Assembly (NCBI GenBank): GCA_002421905.1
Contig: DISK01000005.1
Coordinates: 156,434-220,433 of the forward strand
DNA: 64,000 nt
DNA from: Micavibrio sp. UBA6212
GTDB lineage: Bacteria > Pseudomonadota > Alphaproteobacteria > Micavibrionales > Micavibrionaceae
Direction: 5' to 3'
A model generated the notes under the pieces. That model saw only the letters and a list, made by a program, of their open reading frames with translations. It had not been told where the DNA came from and did no database searches. Each line of letters begins with the position of its first letter. Within the stretch, counting starts at the first letter, position 1. Both the position numbers and the translations under genes were made by a program. Positions 8,738 to 17,261 of this stretch are shown piece by piece.

Positions 8738-10114
8738 ATGAACTTTTCTCCATCGGGAATCCCTTCTATGGGAATAGCGTCGAGAATGACGAAGCTGAGG
8801 AAAGCTTTGCGGGCATTTGTGCTGCTTGGAGCCTGTCTTCCGTTTGTCTTGACCCCTGTGCTATCCGCCAAGGCAACCCCCAACTATAACGTAGCCCCCT
8901 ACAACAACAATGATTGTAATTGTTGTATTTTGGTCGGGCAGGTGATGCATGAAATTTTCTGGGGAACCGGACTCTGGACAACGCCGGATGATTTCCAGAA
9001 TGAGTTTTATATTCGTGATATGTTTCAGGATCGTTTTGAGCCTGCTATGCAGCAGATGACGGACTCGTTCCGGGCCTTCATTCTGACCAATACCTTGATG
9101 ATCGGAGCCTTCATTGATGGGCAGGCCGAGCTGAATGCTTTGGCAAGTGTCCAGAAATTGAACGCACAAACGATCAAGGATTATCAGGTCAGCGATCAGA
9201 TCTGTCGTTTTGGCACATTAAGCCGTTCTCTGGCTTTAAGTGACGATAAAAGCCGGACAGTCCAGATGGGCTTGATGTCTCAAATTCTCAATCGCCAGTT
9301 AATGAAAGATAATATGAATTCTGGGGATGCAGGAGAAGATGGAACAACGCTTGGTCGCTCTGCGGATAAAAAAGGAAGATGGAAGCAATATAAACAGAAA
9401 TTCTGTGACTCCAGAGATAGCAACAGGTCTCTTGGATCTTCAACGGCAGCGGAAAAATGTGAGACAACCAGTGATACCCAGTTGAACAGAGATATTGATC
9501 TGAGCCGGACTCTGGATGTGCCAAAGTCTCTGGATATAAATTTTGACGCGGCATCCCCCACTCTGACCAAAGATGAAGAGAACATCATGGCATTGGGAGA
9601 AAATATTTATGCCCATGATCTTTCCCTTAATCTTGGTCGATCAGACATTTTAAGGATCAAGCAAAGTGGAAGTGATGACCAGATCAGAAAACTTGTTGAT
9701 TTTAGATCATTGGTTGCCAAGCGATCAGTAGCGGCCAACTCCTTTGCGGCTTACGCAGGAATGAAAGCAGCTGGTGGGGTATCGTCGAAGACATATCTGG
9801 AGAATATTGCCAAAGAGTTGGGGTTGAGTTCAGCTACGGATATGAAAGCCCTGATCGGAGATAATCCAAGCTATTACACACAGATGGATTTTTTAGCCAA
9901 GAGGCTTTATCAGACCCCACAATTCTATGCCAATTTATACGATTCGCCGAATAATGTCGGACGCCAACAAGCGGCCATTAAGGGAATTTCTTTGATGCAG
10001 GATCGTGACATATATGAGAGTCTGCAAAGATCGGAAATGCTGCTCTCCACGTTGATGGAGGTCTATGTTCTCAAGCAACAGGATAGTTATTTTGCCAAAG
10101 GAATGAAGCATTAG
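8738..10114 (+). CDS. Exported Cys-rich paralogue A of a four-gene array
   Basis: An unrecognised exported protein, first of four tandem paralogues. A GTG at 8702 is in frame, but ATG 8738 or 8786 gives a better signal peptide (basic MTKLRKALR then a hydrophobic run and a SAKA cleavage site). The mature N-terminus has a cysteine cluster (DCNCC). The conserved core follows: MIGAFIDG, LNAQTIKDYQVSDQICRFGT and LSRSLA, then FCDSRDSN, a DLSRTLDVPKSLDINF segment, and the C-terminal SYYTQMDFLAKRLYQ and YANLYDSPNNV. Three core cysteines shared with the paralogues could form disulfides. It is mostly helical and Gln/Asn rich, with no membrane helix after the signal. Function unknown; envelope or surface location is inferred. 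Confidence 0.75.
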   Translation: MNFSPSGIPSMGIASRMTKLRKALRAFVLLGACLPFVLTPVLSAKATPNYNVAPYNNNDCNCCILVGQVMHEIFWGTGLWTTPDDFQNEFYIRDMFQDRFEPAMQQMTDSFRAFILTNTLMIGAFIDGQAELNALASVQKLNAQTIKDYQVSDQICRFGTLSRSLALSDDKSRTVQMGLMSQILNRQLMKDNMNSGDAGEDGTTLGRSADKKGRWKQYKQKFCDSRDSNRSLGSSTAAEKCETTSDTQLNRDIDLSRTLDVPKSLDINFDAASPTLTKDEENIMALGENIYAHDLSLNLGRSDILRIKQSGSDDQIRKLVDFRSLVAKRSVAANSFAAYAGMKAAGGVSSKTYLENIAKELGLSSATDMKALIGDNPSYYTQMDFLAKRLYQTPQFYANLYDSPNNVGRQQAAIKGISLMQDRDIYESLQRSEMLLSTLMEVYVLKQQDSYFAKGMKH

Positions 10115-11422
10115 ATGAGCTGGGTTATGAAGATAAAACAAAATTTTCTAGGATTGCTCTCCGCGCTTCTTGTGTTGGGAGCAACTTCACCAGCCTATGC
10201 ATATTGTACCTGCTGTATGTGTGTGTGTCCTTATATCTGTTGTAATCTGGGGACAACATATTCTTATATCCAGAATGCGTTCAGCCAGTATCGCTCGAAC
10301 TTTATCATGAACTCCTACTATAAAAACCAATTTGAAAAGCAAGGATTGATGCCGATGGCAGATTCCTTGCGCGATCAAATCATCACGTCTGCTATGATGA
10401 TCGGAGCTTTTCTGGATGGAACCTCGACAAATGCCGCTTTGGCTAATATGCAGTCTCTTAATGCCAACGCAATGCGCGACTATCAGGTCAGCGATTCAAT
10501 CTGTAAATTTGGAACACTCTCCCGTTCTTTGGCCGCAACAGAAGCAAAAGCGAGTACCCAACAGTTGGTTATGAGTGAAATTGGACTGGCCCGGAATCTG
10601 GGAACACAATTTAGTTCTGCTGCAACGGGTCGCGGTCGCGATAACAACAGCCGATTATATTCTTTTGTAGCGTATTATTGCGACACACGAGATAACAACA
10701 GAGGGTTAAGTTCGATTTGTAAGGCTCTGACAGATCCGTTGGTTCCGCGAGATGTCGAGTATAATAGGGATGTGGATTTTACCCGCACCCTTGATGATAA
10801 GAAAACGCTCAATATCAATTTTACAGACAATACTTTGACCCGTGATGAGACTGCTGTAATTTCCTTGGGAAGTTTCTTGTACGGGCATCGGCTGGATACC
10901 AAGAGGATATCCCCGTCTATTATCAATGAGTCTCAAGGATCGATAGAACGGTATGCATTGGTTCGTTCGATTGTCGCAAGACGGGCCGCAGCCCAGAACA
11001 GCTATAATGCGATGGTGGCAATGAAATCTGGCGGCAGTGGAGCTTCGAAGGCCCATATGCAGAGCGTTCTCTCGAACCTTGGAATGTCATCCTCCGAGAT
11101 TTCAAAATATTTGACCGGCAAGTATCTGGGATCTTCACCAAAAGCCGGATACGATGACGCAAAGGAACCCAGTTACTATGCACAGATGGATATCCTGACC
11201 AAGCGCTTGTATCAGGATCCTGCTTTTTATGCGAATTTGATGGACACGAAAGCCAACGTCAAAAGAATTTCGGCTTCACTGGATGCATTGGATCTAGCGC
11301 AGACACGGGATATTTACAAATCGACAACACGTTCTGAAATGTTAATGGCGGTCTTATTGGAACTTGAGGCCCGTAAACGCGATGACAATGTTGCAAAGAA
11401 TTTGGTCAGCGATAGTCAATAA
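10115..11422 (+). CDS. Exported Cys-rich paralogue B
   Basis: Second gene of the array; its ATG directly follows the stop codon of paralogue A. A signal peptide (MKIKQNFLGLLSALLVLGA, cleavage near AYA) precedes an extreme cysteine cluster, YCTCCMCVCPYICC, at the mature N-terminus. The core repeats the family pattern: MIGAFLDG, LNANAMRDYQVSDSICKFGT, YYCDTRDNNRGL, DFTRTLDDKKTLNINF, SYYAQMDILTKRLYQDPAFYANLMD and a RSEMLMAVLLELE end. The cysteine cluster could bind metal, form disulfides or be lipid-modified; the sequence does not decide. No homologue of known function comes to mind. Confidence 0.75.
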   Translation: MSWVMKIKQNFLGLLSALLVLGATSPAYAYCTCCMCVCPYICCNLGTTYSYIQNAFSQYRSNFIMNSYYKNQFEKQGLMPMADSLRDQIITSAMMIGAFLDGTSTNAALANMQSLNANAMRDYQVSDSICKFGTLSRSLAATEAKASTQQLVMSEIGLARNLGTQFSSAATGRGRDNNSRLYSFVAYYCDTRDNNRGLSSICKALTDPLVPRDVEYNRDVDFTRTLDDKKTLNINFTDNTLTRDETAVISLGSFLYGHRLDTKRISPSIINESQGSIERYALVRSIVARRAAAQNSYNAMVAMKSGGSGASKAHMQSVLSNLGMSSSEISKYLTGKYLGSSPKAGYDDAKEPSYYAQMDILTKRLYQDPAFYANLMDTKANVKRISASLDALDLAQTRDIYKSTTRSEMLMAVLLELEARKRDDNVAKNLVSDSQ

Positions 11423-11446
11423 TAAAGGGGAATGGTGGAGTATATC

Positions 11447-12727
11447 ATGAATAACAAACAACAACACAGCCCTGAAAAAATGATGGGAAATAAGGTATGG
11501 ACGACCATGGCAAATAAAATGAAAACTCTTTCGTTTATGTCTGTTGTTGCTGTTCTTGTGTTTGGCGGGACAGTTCGTCAGGCTCAGGCTTGCGGTATTT
11601 GTACTGACTGTGGAACATGGCAGTCCTACGTAACACAGGAAATGAACCTGCATGAAAACTGGATGATTACCGAATGGTGGGAGCAATATTTGAAACCCGC
11701 CATGCAACAATACACAGATGATTCCAGAAATGCCTTTATTACCGACGCTTTGATGATCGGAGCCTTTCTGGATGGCGAAAGTGAATTGAATAGTCTGCGT
11801 ACCGTACAAGAATTGAATGCGGTGACAATGAAGGATTATCAGGTTAGTGATGCGATTTGTAAATTCGGAACACTTTCCCGTTCTCTGGCCGCCTCCGAAG
11901 GCAAAGCCAAAGCCAACCAGATCGTGTTGTCGGAGAGGTCGCAAAACCGCCAGTTGGGGCATGAAAATATGGCCTCTGCGGAGGGCGGCACGAAAGACAG
12001 GATTGCGCGCTATAAACAATTCGTCAAAACATTTTGTGATCCTGACGATTATGGCAGCGCCATGAAGGAACTTTGTCCAACGGCACCATCGGATAAAACC
12101 CGAAATCTGGATATCAATTATACCCGTCTGGTTGATGCTCGTAGAACACTGAATGTGGATTTTACGTCTGCCACAGCCAAGGCTAATCCGACGTCAGACG
12201 AAGAATCCGTTATTGCTCTGGCGAATAATCTGTATGCGCACGAAGTTCTGGAGCGTATGGATCCTGGAGGGTTACAATCCACAGATGATGTTGATAACCG
12301 GACGACATATCAGGATCAACGGGCGATCGTTGCAAAACGCTCGGTTGCCGAGAATTCGTTCAATGCCATTGTCGGGATGAAGGCGTCGGGGACGGTTGCA
12401 TCAAAAACATACATGCAGAATGTCTTGACCAAATTGGGATTGTCGTCGGCAGATGCCTTGAAATATCTGGGAGATAAGCCGAGCTATGATGCACAGATGG
12501 AGGTCTTGACCAAGAAGCTGTATCAGGACCCAGCTTTTTATGCGAACTTGATGGATACTCCAGCGAACGTTGAGCGGCAATATGCAGCGCTTCAGGCATT
12601 CGGACTGATGCAACGCAGAGATATTTTTGAAACTATTTTGCGTTCTGAAATGTTGTTATCAACCATTCTTGAAATGGAACTGTCCGCTTATCAGGATGAC
12701 GTACAGAACCAGCAGAACAAGAGATAA
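11447..12727 (+). CDS. Exported Cys-rich paralogue C
   Basis: Third gene of the array. ATG 11447 is preferred over ATG 11432 because GGTGGAG lies six bases before it. A long basic leader ends in a signal peptide (MKTLSFMSVVAVLVFGG, cleavage near AQA), and the mature start has CGICTDCG. The shared core is present: MIGAFLDG, LNAVTMKDYQVSDAICKFGTLSRSLA, TFCDPDDYG, INYTRLVDARRTLNVDF, SYDAQMEVLTKKLYQDPAFYANLMD. Near-identical DNA in the C-terminal region of B, C and D (for example TATCAGGA.CC.GCTTTTTATGCGAA) suggests recent duplication or gene conversion. Confidence 0.75.
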   Translation: MNNKQQHSPEKMMGNKVWTTMANKMKTLSFMSVVAVLVFGGTVRQAQACGICTDCGTWQSYVTQEMNLHENWMITEWWEQYLKPAMQQYTDDSRNAFITDALMIGAFLDGESELNSLRTVQELNAVTMKDYQVSDAICKFGTLSRSLAASEGKAKANQIVLSERSQNRQLGHENMASAEGGTKDRIARYKQFVKTFCDPDDYGSAMKELCPTAPSDKTRNLDINYTRLVDARRTLNVDFTSATAKANPTSDEESVIALANNLYAHEVLERMDPGGLQSTDDVDNRTTYQDQRAIVAKRSVAENSFNAIVGMKASGTVASKTYMQNVLTKLGLSSADALKYLGDKPSYDAQMEVLTKKLYQDPAFYANLMDTPANVERQYAALQAFGLMQRRDIFETILRSEMLLSTILEMELSAYQDDVQNQQNKR

Positions 12728-12745
12728 TCGGGAAGACTTTGTGTG

Positions 12746-14662
12746 ATGGCATATCGACCTAAAATATTCGGAAAAAAAGCGGCATGTAAAAATACGCTGA
12801 CTGCATGCCGTGCCGTTGTAATGACGTCCATGCTGCTGGTCGCCACCGGGGTTAATCTTCCATCATCAGCCCTAGCGTCGGTTACTCCTGATAATCAGAA
12901 AGCAATCATCGAAATCCACGGAACAGGGGTGTCTCCACTCTCCAGAGTTGCGTTAAGTGCAGGAAAAGGTCAGGCTCTTCAGGCTCAGGCTGATAAAAAT
13001 GGAAATTTTGTATTCACGGGATTACAGTATTTTTCCTTTGTCCCTCTTAATTTGAGAATTTCTTTGCCGGATCAAAGCAGTGAGGCGGTGGCGGTTCCGC
13101 GCTCTGTTCTGGACATTGCTCTTGATCCTTACGGCTCAATGGTTTCTGTGTCGGGGAAAATTTCACCGGCGGGGAGTGTTGCAATCAATATCGATGGAGT
13201 AGAGGCCAATTCCCAGATTGCCGGACAAAGCGGAGAGTTTTCTATTAATGCCAGAACACCCTTGGGGTTGGCAGACGGAACATCAAGCATCATGGCCAGC
13301 ATCATTAATGTTGGTGAAGCCTGTTGTCCGAGTACTTTGGTGCCTGTTGCTCCGGTACAGCTATTAATCTCGAGTATTGGTGTCCGTCACAGTTCACCGA
13401 CGAATCCTGTTCTGAAGAAAACACCTGTTCAGAAGGCGCCTTCTTATATGCCACCAGCCCAAAAACAGGATCAAAAAGAAAGCCCCGCCCTCGAAAAAGA
13501 TCCCGCTAAAGAAAAACCAAAAAAATCTCCTGCGCCCTATATGGTTTTGGGAACTGTACAAGACAGATTTGAATTGGATATTTCTGATCAAACACAAGCG
13601 ATCAGCTTCCCGAGTTCATCCTATGATTCTACATGGGTAGGGGGGATGAAGAAGCTGACCGATGTGGTTCGTAATGCTATTGTCACTCGAACCATGATGA
13701 TCGGGGCCTTCATTGATGGTCGCGCGACCAACGCAGCTTTGGGGTCTGTTCAGAAATTAAACGCACAAACGATAAAAGATTATCAGGTTAGTGATACAAT
13801 TTGTAAATTCGGAACACTGACAAGGTCAATTGCCAGTAGCGATTCAATGGTTGATGTCAACAAATTGGCATTCAACAAAATTTTTCTTGATCGCGACAGT
13901 CAGGATCTTCACACCATGTATGGTGAGGCGACCAGAGGCATGGTCGAAAATTTGAATGACTTCAAGGCAAAATATTGTGAAGGGGTCGATGCAAACAACG
14001 GATTATCCGGATATTGTAATTCAACCCAGTCTGTACCGGACAAGTTCTTTAATCGTGATGTCGATTACACGAGGGTCTTTGATCTGCCCCTGACTCTGGA
14101 TGTCAATTATAGTGATGGAACCCTGACAGAACAGGAACAACAATTGATCTCTCTGTTCCAGAATTTGTCATTAAGGGATCCGGTCTATGGTCTGGACAAT
14201 GGGAAAACTGCCCAGCGGCAGGACAAGACTGACGATTTTCAGGATTTGCACCAAGTCCTTGCTGCGCGCCAACTGGTTGGCAACACATTTGCCAATCAAG
14301 TCGCGATGAAGGCCAAAGGAAATAGCAGCTCTGCAACCTATATGAAGAATGTTCTAACCAAATTGGGTCTGAGTGCAGGAGATGCTACAAAATTGATTGG
14401 TGATAGTCCAAGCTATGAAGCCCAAATGGAAATTCTAACTAAGAAGCTGTATCAGGATCCTGCTTTTTATGCGAACCTATATGACACACCCGCTAACGTT
14501 GATCGTCAGAAAGTGGCCATCACGGCTGTTGATCTCATGCAGGAGCGTGATTTCCTCGGTTCTCTGAAGCGCAAGGAAATGCTGCTCTCTGAATTGCTGG
14601 AAATGAAATTGCGCCGCAGAAGTGAGGAGCTTAATCAAGGGGTATCAGCCGAGGGCAGATAG
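12746..14662 (+). CDS. Paralogue D: same core fused to an extra N-terminal domain
   Basis: Fourth and largest member (about 638 aa). A signal peptide (ends SSALA) is followed by roughly 190 residues that look beta-rich, with an IEIHGTGVSPLSRVALSA...DKNGNFVFTGL pattern typical of Ig-like or carboxypeptidase-regulatory-like modules. Next comes a charged Pro/Lys linker (about residues 220-270), then the family core: MIGAFIDG, LNAQTIKDYQVSDTICKFGTLTRS, KYCEGVDANNGL, DYTRVFDLPLTLDVNY, SYEAQMEILTKKLYQDPAFYANLYD. It lacks the N-terminal Cys cluster of A-C except for ACCPS near the end of the first domain. A GTG at 12743 is an alternative start. Probably the array's adhesion or anchoring member, but that is inference. 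Confidence 0.72.
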   Translation: MAYRPKIFGKKAACKNTLTACRAVVMTSMLLVATGVNLPSSALASVTPDNQKAIIEIHGTGVSPLSRVALSAGKGQALQAQADKNGNFVFTGLQYFSFVPLNLRISLPDQSSEAVAVPRSVLDIALDPYGSMVSVSGKISPAGSVAINIDGVEANSQIAGQSGEFSINARTPLGLADGTSSIMASIINVGEACCPSTLVPVAPVQLLISSIGVRHSSPTNPVLKKTPVQKAPSYMPPAQKQDQKESPALEKDPAKEKPKKSPAPYMVLGTVQDRFELDISDQTQAISFPSSSYDSTWVGGMKKLTDVVRNAIVTRTMMIGAFIDGRATNAALGSVQKLNAQTIKDYQVSDTICKFGTLTRSIASSDSMVDVNKLAFNKIFLDRDSQDLHTMYGEATRGMVENLNDFKAKYCEGVDANNGLSGYCNSTQSVPDKFFNRDVDYTRVFDLPLTLDVNYSDGTLTEQEQQLISLFQNLSLRDPVYGLDNGKTAQRQDKTDDFQDLHQVLAARQLVGNTFANQVAMKAKGNSSSATYMKNVLTKLGLSAGDATKLIGDSPSYEAQMEILTKKLYQDPAFYANLYDTPANVDRQKVAITAVDLMQERDFLGSLKRKEMLLSELLEMKLRRRSEELNQGVSAEGR

Positions 14663-14675
14663 ACAGTTTGTCTAT
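14659..14675. terminator. Weak hairpin holding both convergent stop codons
   Basis: ATAGACA-GTT-TGTCTAT. The stop of paralogue D (TAG, 14660-14662) and the stop of the DUF1223 gene (14672-14674) both lie within it. The AT-rich stem and short T-tract make it a weak terminator at best. Confidence 0.35.
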
Positions 14676-15523
14676 TTGCTCTGGAGTTTGATTTCACCGA
14701 CCGCCAGAATACCAGTATCCTTTCTCTCAAACAATAAAACGGCACCTTGAGCTTCTTTTGAAGGGGCCCATTCAAAATGATACGTGCCCGCAGCCCCTTT
14801 CCAATCAGAAAGAGGGATAAATCGGGATACCACATGAAGATAATTTTGCGTTACCCCTTCATTTGGCCCCATAGCGATGGTTGTTGTGACCGGTTTCCTG
14901 TATTCAACCAATTGGACATAGGCGCGATCATTGAAGTCTTGTAATGGCCCGAACTTCATATCTGGAAGGTTGACATGATAGTTTGATCCCCCGTCGGAAA
15001 CAATATCAAGGCCCAATGGTCGATACTCCTTCCCATCAATGATGGCTTGTGCAACGCTCTTGAATAAAAAACCTTTCAAGGGAGTTTTGCTGTTCAGCAA
15101 GATTTGCGGAGTGATGCGTGGCACACGGAGTAATGCCGAGTAATAGACTTGCCGCTCTTTACATTGCTGTGTCGTCAACGGATCATCGGGGACGAGGGTC
15201 AGAAGATTAACATGGCAGGCCAGCGCGATCACGTCAGTTTTACGGATCAGGTCATTAAAAAACTGGTCAGCAGGAGGGCAAAACATACATCCTGGGTCGG
15301 AAAATAGCTCAAGAACAATTGGCCCTTCGCCAAATTCCTGATTAAGGTCACGATCCCCGAAAGGCCAGCTATACCCGAAAAAATGGGTTCCGGCGGCCAT
15401 GCCTTCCGGTTTTGCATACATGACCGAAGCTCCGGGAGCTTCAGCTGAAAAACAAGGTGAAGGGTTGAGGGAAATCATCAAAATACCCAAAGCCCACAAA
15501 GAAAATAGGATGCGCTGGTTCAT
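14672..15523 (-). CDS. DUF1223 secreted thioredoxin-like protein
   Basis: Family assignment rests on the DUF1223 signature ELFSDPGCMFCPPADQFFNDL with a CxxC pair (C79, C82), followed by the LACHVNLL stretch where relatives have AYHVDYWD. A signal peptide occupies residues 1-27. The fold is thioredoxin-like. The family is widespread in alphaproteobacteria and its role is not established; periplasmic redox chemistry is inference. It converges on the four-paralogue array, whose members are Cys-rich exported proteins, so a thiol-disulfide role on them is possible but unproven. Confidence 0.85.
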   Translation of the reverse strand: MNQRILFSLWALGILMISLNPSPCFSAEAPGASVMYAKPEGMAAGTHFFGYSWPFGDRDLNQEFGEGPIVLELFSDPGCMFCPPADQFFNDLIRKTDVIALACHVNLLTLVPDDPLTTQQCKERQVYYSALLRVPRITPQILLNSKTPLKGFLFKSVAQAIIDGKEYRPLGLDIVSDGGSNYHVNLPDMKFGPLQDFNDRAYVQLVEYRKPVTTTIAMGPNEGVTQNYLHVVSRFIPLSDWKGAAGTYHFEWAPSKEAQGAVLLFERKDTGILAVGEIKLQSK

Positions 15524-15653
15524 GTAAAAACCATATCAGGATAAAGGTTATTCTTCCAGCCTAACTTAAAAGTCTAATGTGAGGTCAGTTCAAGAGGCAA
15601 AAGATGTTTCATTTTATTCTTGAACAAAAAGGAAAATCCCACTAAAAATCTGC

Positions 15654-16136
15654 ATGCCCATTGATTTACCCGTAACATGGCAAGAGATACACGTTCTTGC
15701 AAAAAAACTTTCCTCAAATCTCCGTGAGAGTGGCGAAAGCTGGTCTCGTGTGATTGCTGTCACTCGTGGAGGTATGGTTCCGGCCTGTCTCGTAGCGCGT
15801 GATCTGGATATCCGGGTGATTGAGACCATCAGCATTAAAAGCTATGACCATCAGGAACAAGCAGCAGCGCAAGTTCTCTATGCCCCAGAAAATCTGGGCA
15901 CTGGCAAGGGATGTCTGATTATTGATGACTTGTCCGATACAGGCAACACCTTCAAAGCCATTCGCGAACTTTTTCCTGATGCGACACTGGCCTGTTTGCA
16001 TGTGAAGCCCGAGGGCAAGCCATTTGCCGATTTTTACGCCACAGAAACTACTCAGGACACCTGGATTTACCTCCCTTGGGAAGATCAGGATTTTCCACCC
16101 CATATCATGGAAAAAATCGGTCAGCATTTGGCCTAA
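15654..16136 (+). CDS. gpt: Xanthine (xanthine-guanine) phosphoribosyltransferase
   Basis: Purine-salvage enzyme that joins xanthine or guanine to PRPP. The type-I PRTase PRPP-binding loop is CLIIDDLSDTGNTF at residues 87-100. The early AVTRGGMVPACLVARDL and the C-terminal TWIYLPWEDQD, which contacts the base in Gpt enzymes, fit the family well. At 160 residues it is the expected length. It is a single gene divergent from the DUF1223 gene, with a strong terminator after it. Confidence 0.93.
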   Translation: MPIDLPVTWQEIHVLAKKLSSNLRESGESWSRVIAVTRGGMVPACLVARDLDIRVIETISIKSYDHQEQAAAQVLYAPENLGTGKGCLIIDDLSDTGNTFKAIRELFPDATLACLHVKPEGKPFADFYATETTQDTWIYLPWEDQDFPPHIMEKIGQHLA

Positions 16137-16155
16137 TCACGAAATGGAATGGATC

Positions 16156-16182
16156 AAATAAGGGCTTATCAGGCCCTTATTT
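16156..16182. terminator. Terminator after gpt, shared with the convergent gene
   Basis: Perfect 10-bp stem AAATAAGGGC / GCCCTTATTT around a 7-base loop, with T-tracts on the plus strand and A-rich sequence before it. Confidence 0.85.
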
Positions 16183-16207
16183 TCTTATTCTCTCAGGGAT
16201 ATTCAGA

Positions 16208-16516
16208 CTATTCGAAAGAAATCTTTCCAGCTTGATACTGGTTTGAGAATTGATCTTCGACCCGTCTGCAAATACTGCCTGCAAAGTCAGATAAAGCCAT
16301 CTTGGATATAACTTTTGTAAATCCTTTTTTCACTGCTTCTGACAAGATTCCAACAACTTTTGAGTGGCTGTTGACTGCCGCCAAATGAAAAGACATTCCT
16401 GCCGGCTGATTTTTCATCAGGGCTTTCGTGTGCTCTTGGGAGGATTTCTGTGCGGCTTCAATAAACTCTGCTCTGAGTGAGTTGAGATCATATGTTACGA
16501 AAAGGGGGGTTGGCAT
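16208..16516 (-). CDS. Small hypothetical protein, 102 aa
   Basis: Not recognised. A good ribosome site (AAGGAT) stands before the ATG at 16516, so translation most likely starts MPTPLFVTYDLNSLR, not at the longer in-frame ATG at 16558. The product is soluble and predicted largely helical, with two Lys/Ala-rich amphipathic stretches. No signal peptide. A phasin-like coiled protein was considered but there is no specific match. Confidence 0.6.
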   Translation of the reverse strand: MPTPLFVTYDLNSLRAEFIEAAQKSSQEHTKALMKNQPAGMSFHLAAVNSHSKVVGILSEAVKKGFTKVISKMALSDFAGSICRRVEDQFSNQYQAGKISFE

Positions 16517-16651
16517 GGCAATAATCCTTAACTGGGGTTGTGGTCTTATTGCCACCACTTTCTATAAAGAAGACAGGCTCCTTGTCAAATAAAAAATGAA
16601 GATACAAATATTTTTCTTAATATATCTCCCGTAAGATGTACAATATACGAT

Positions 16652-16670
16652 ATATATCAAGGTGATATAT
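16652..16670. promoter_or_regulatory. Palindrome upstream of lemA (candidate operator)
   Basis: ATATATCA-AGG-TGATATAT, a perfect 8-bp inverted repeat with 3-base centre, ends 18 bases before the lemA ATG, close to where a promoter -10 or start site would be. Size and symmetry fit a repressor site; the regulator is unknown. Confidence 0.4.
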
Positions 16671-16688
16671 TAGCTACAGAGGTGGAAA

Positions 16689-17261
16689 ATGAACGGTTTA
16701 TTCTTATTTGTGATCGGCGGAGTGGCCATCCTGATTGTGGTTTATAACCGGATTGCCGCCCTGTTCCAGCGCCGCCGCAATGCCTTTGCCGATATAGATG
16801 TGCAGCTTCAGCAACGGCTTGATACCATTCCCAACATGGTCGAAACAGTAAAAGGATATGCCGGACACGAACATAAGGTGTTTAAGGAAGTGATCGAGGC
16901 GCGGGCAGCCATTAATGATTCCTATGGAATCGGCCCCTCACGTTTCAAGGCTGAGGCTCAAATGACCAAAGCCATCCGGCATTTATTAGCCTTGGTTGAA
17001 AATTATCCTGAATTAAAGGCCGACCAGAATTTTTTGTATCTGCAAAACGAGCTTTCCGAACTTGAAAATAAAATCTCTGCAGCCCGCCGATTTTTTAACT
17101 CTGCTACTGCAGAATATAATACCTCCATTCAACAATTTCCGGGCAATCTGATGGCCAGATTTTTTGGCTTCTTTGAAGAACCATTTTTTGAAATTGATGG
17201 CGACAAGAAAGAACAAGCAAAAATCCCCCCTGTTGTTAACATGGCCGAAAAGGATCGTTAA
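16689..17261 (+). CDS. lemA: LemA family protein
   Basis: LemA proteins have one N-terminal membrane helix and a cytosolic helical bundle. Here the helix is residues 2-22 (GLFLFVIGGVAILIVVYNRIA), followed by the family pattern RRRNAFADIDVQLQQRLDTI PNMVETVKGYA and EVIEARAAI. The ending with FNSATAEYNTSIQQFPGN and a FFEEP motif is typical. A strong Shine-Dalgarno GAGGTGG precedes the ATG. Its stop overlaps the next start (TAATG). Pairing with an M48 protease is common and suggests a joint membrane or envelope role, which remains undefined. Confidence 0.92.
   Translation: MNGLFLFVIGGVAILIVVYNRIAALFQRRRNAFADIDVQLQQRLDTIPNMVETVKGYAGHEHKVFKEVIEARAAINDSYGIGPSRFKAEAQMTKAIRHLLALVENYPELKADQNFLYLQNELSELENKISAARRFFNSATAEYNTSIQQFPGNLMARFFGFFEEPFFEIDGDKKEQAKIPPVVNMAEKDR

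Noticed and set aside
16208..16516. Phasin
   Set aside because: Helical and small, but no recognisable phasin pattern and no polyhydroxyalkanoate genes close by.
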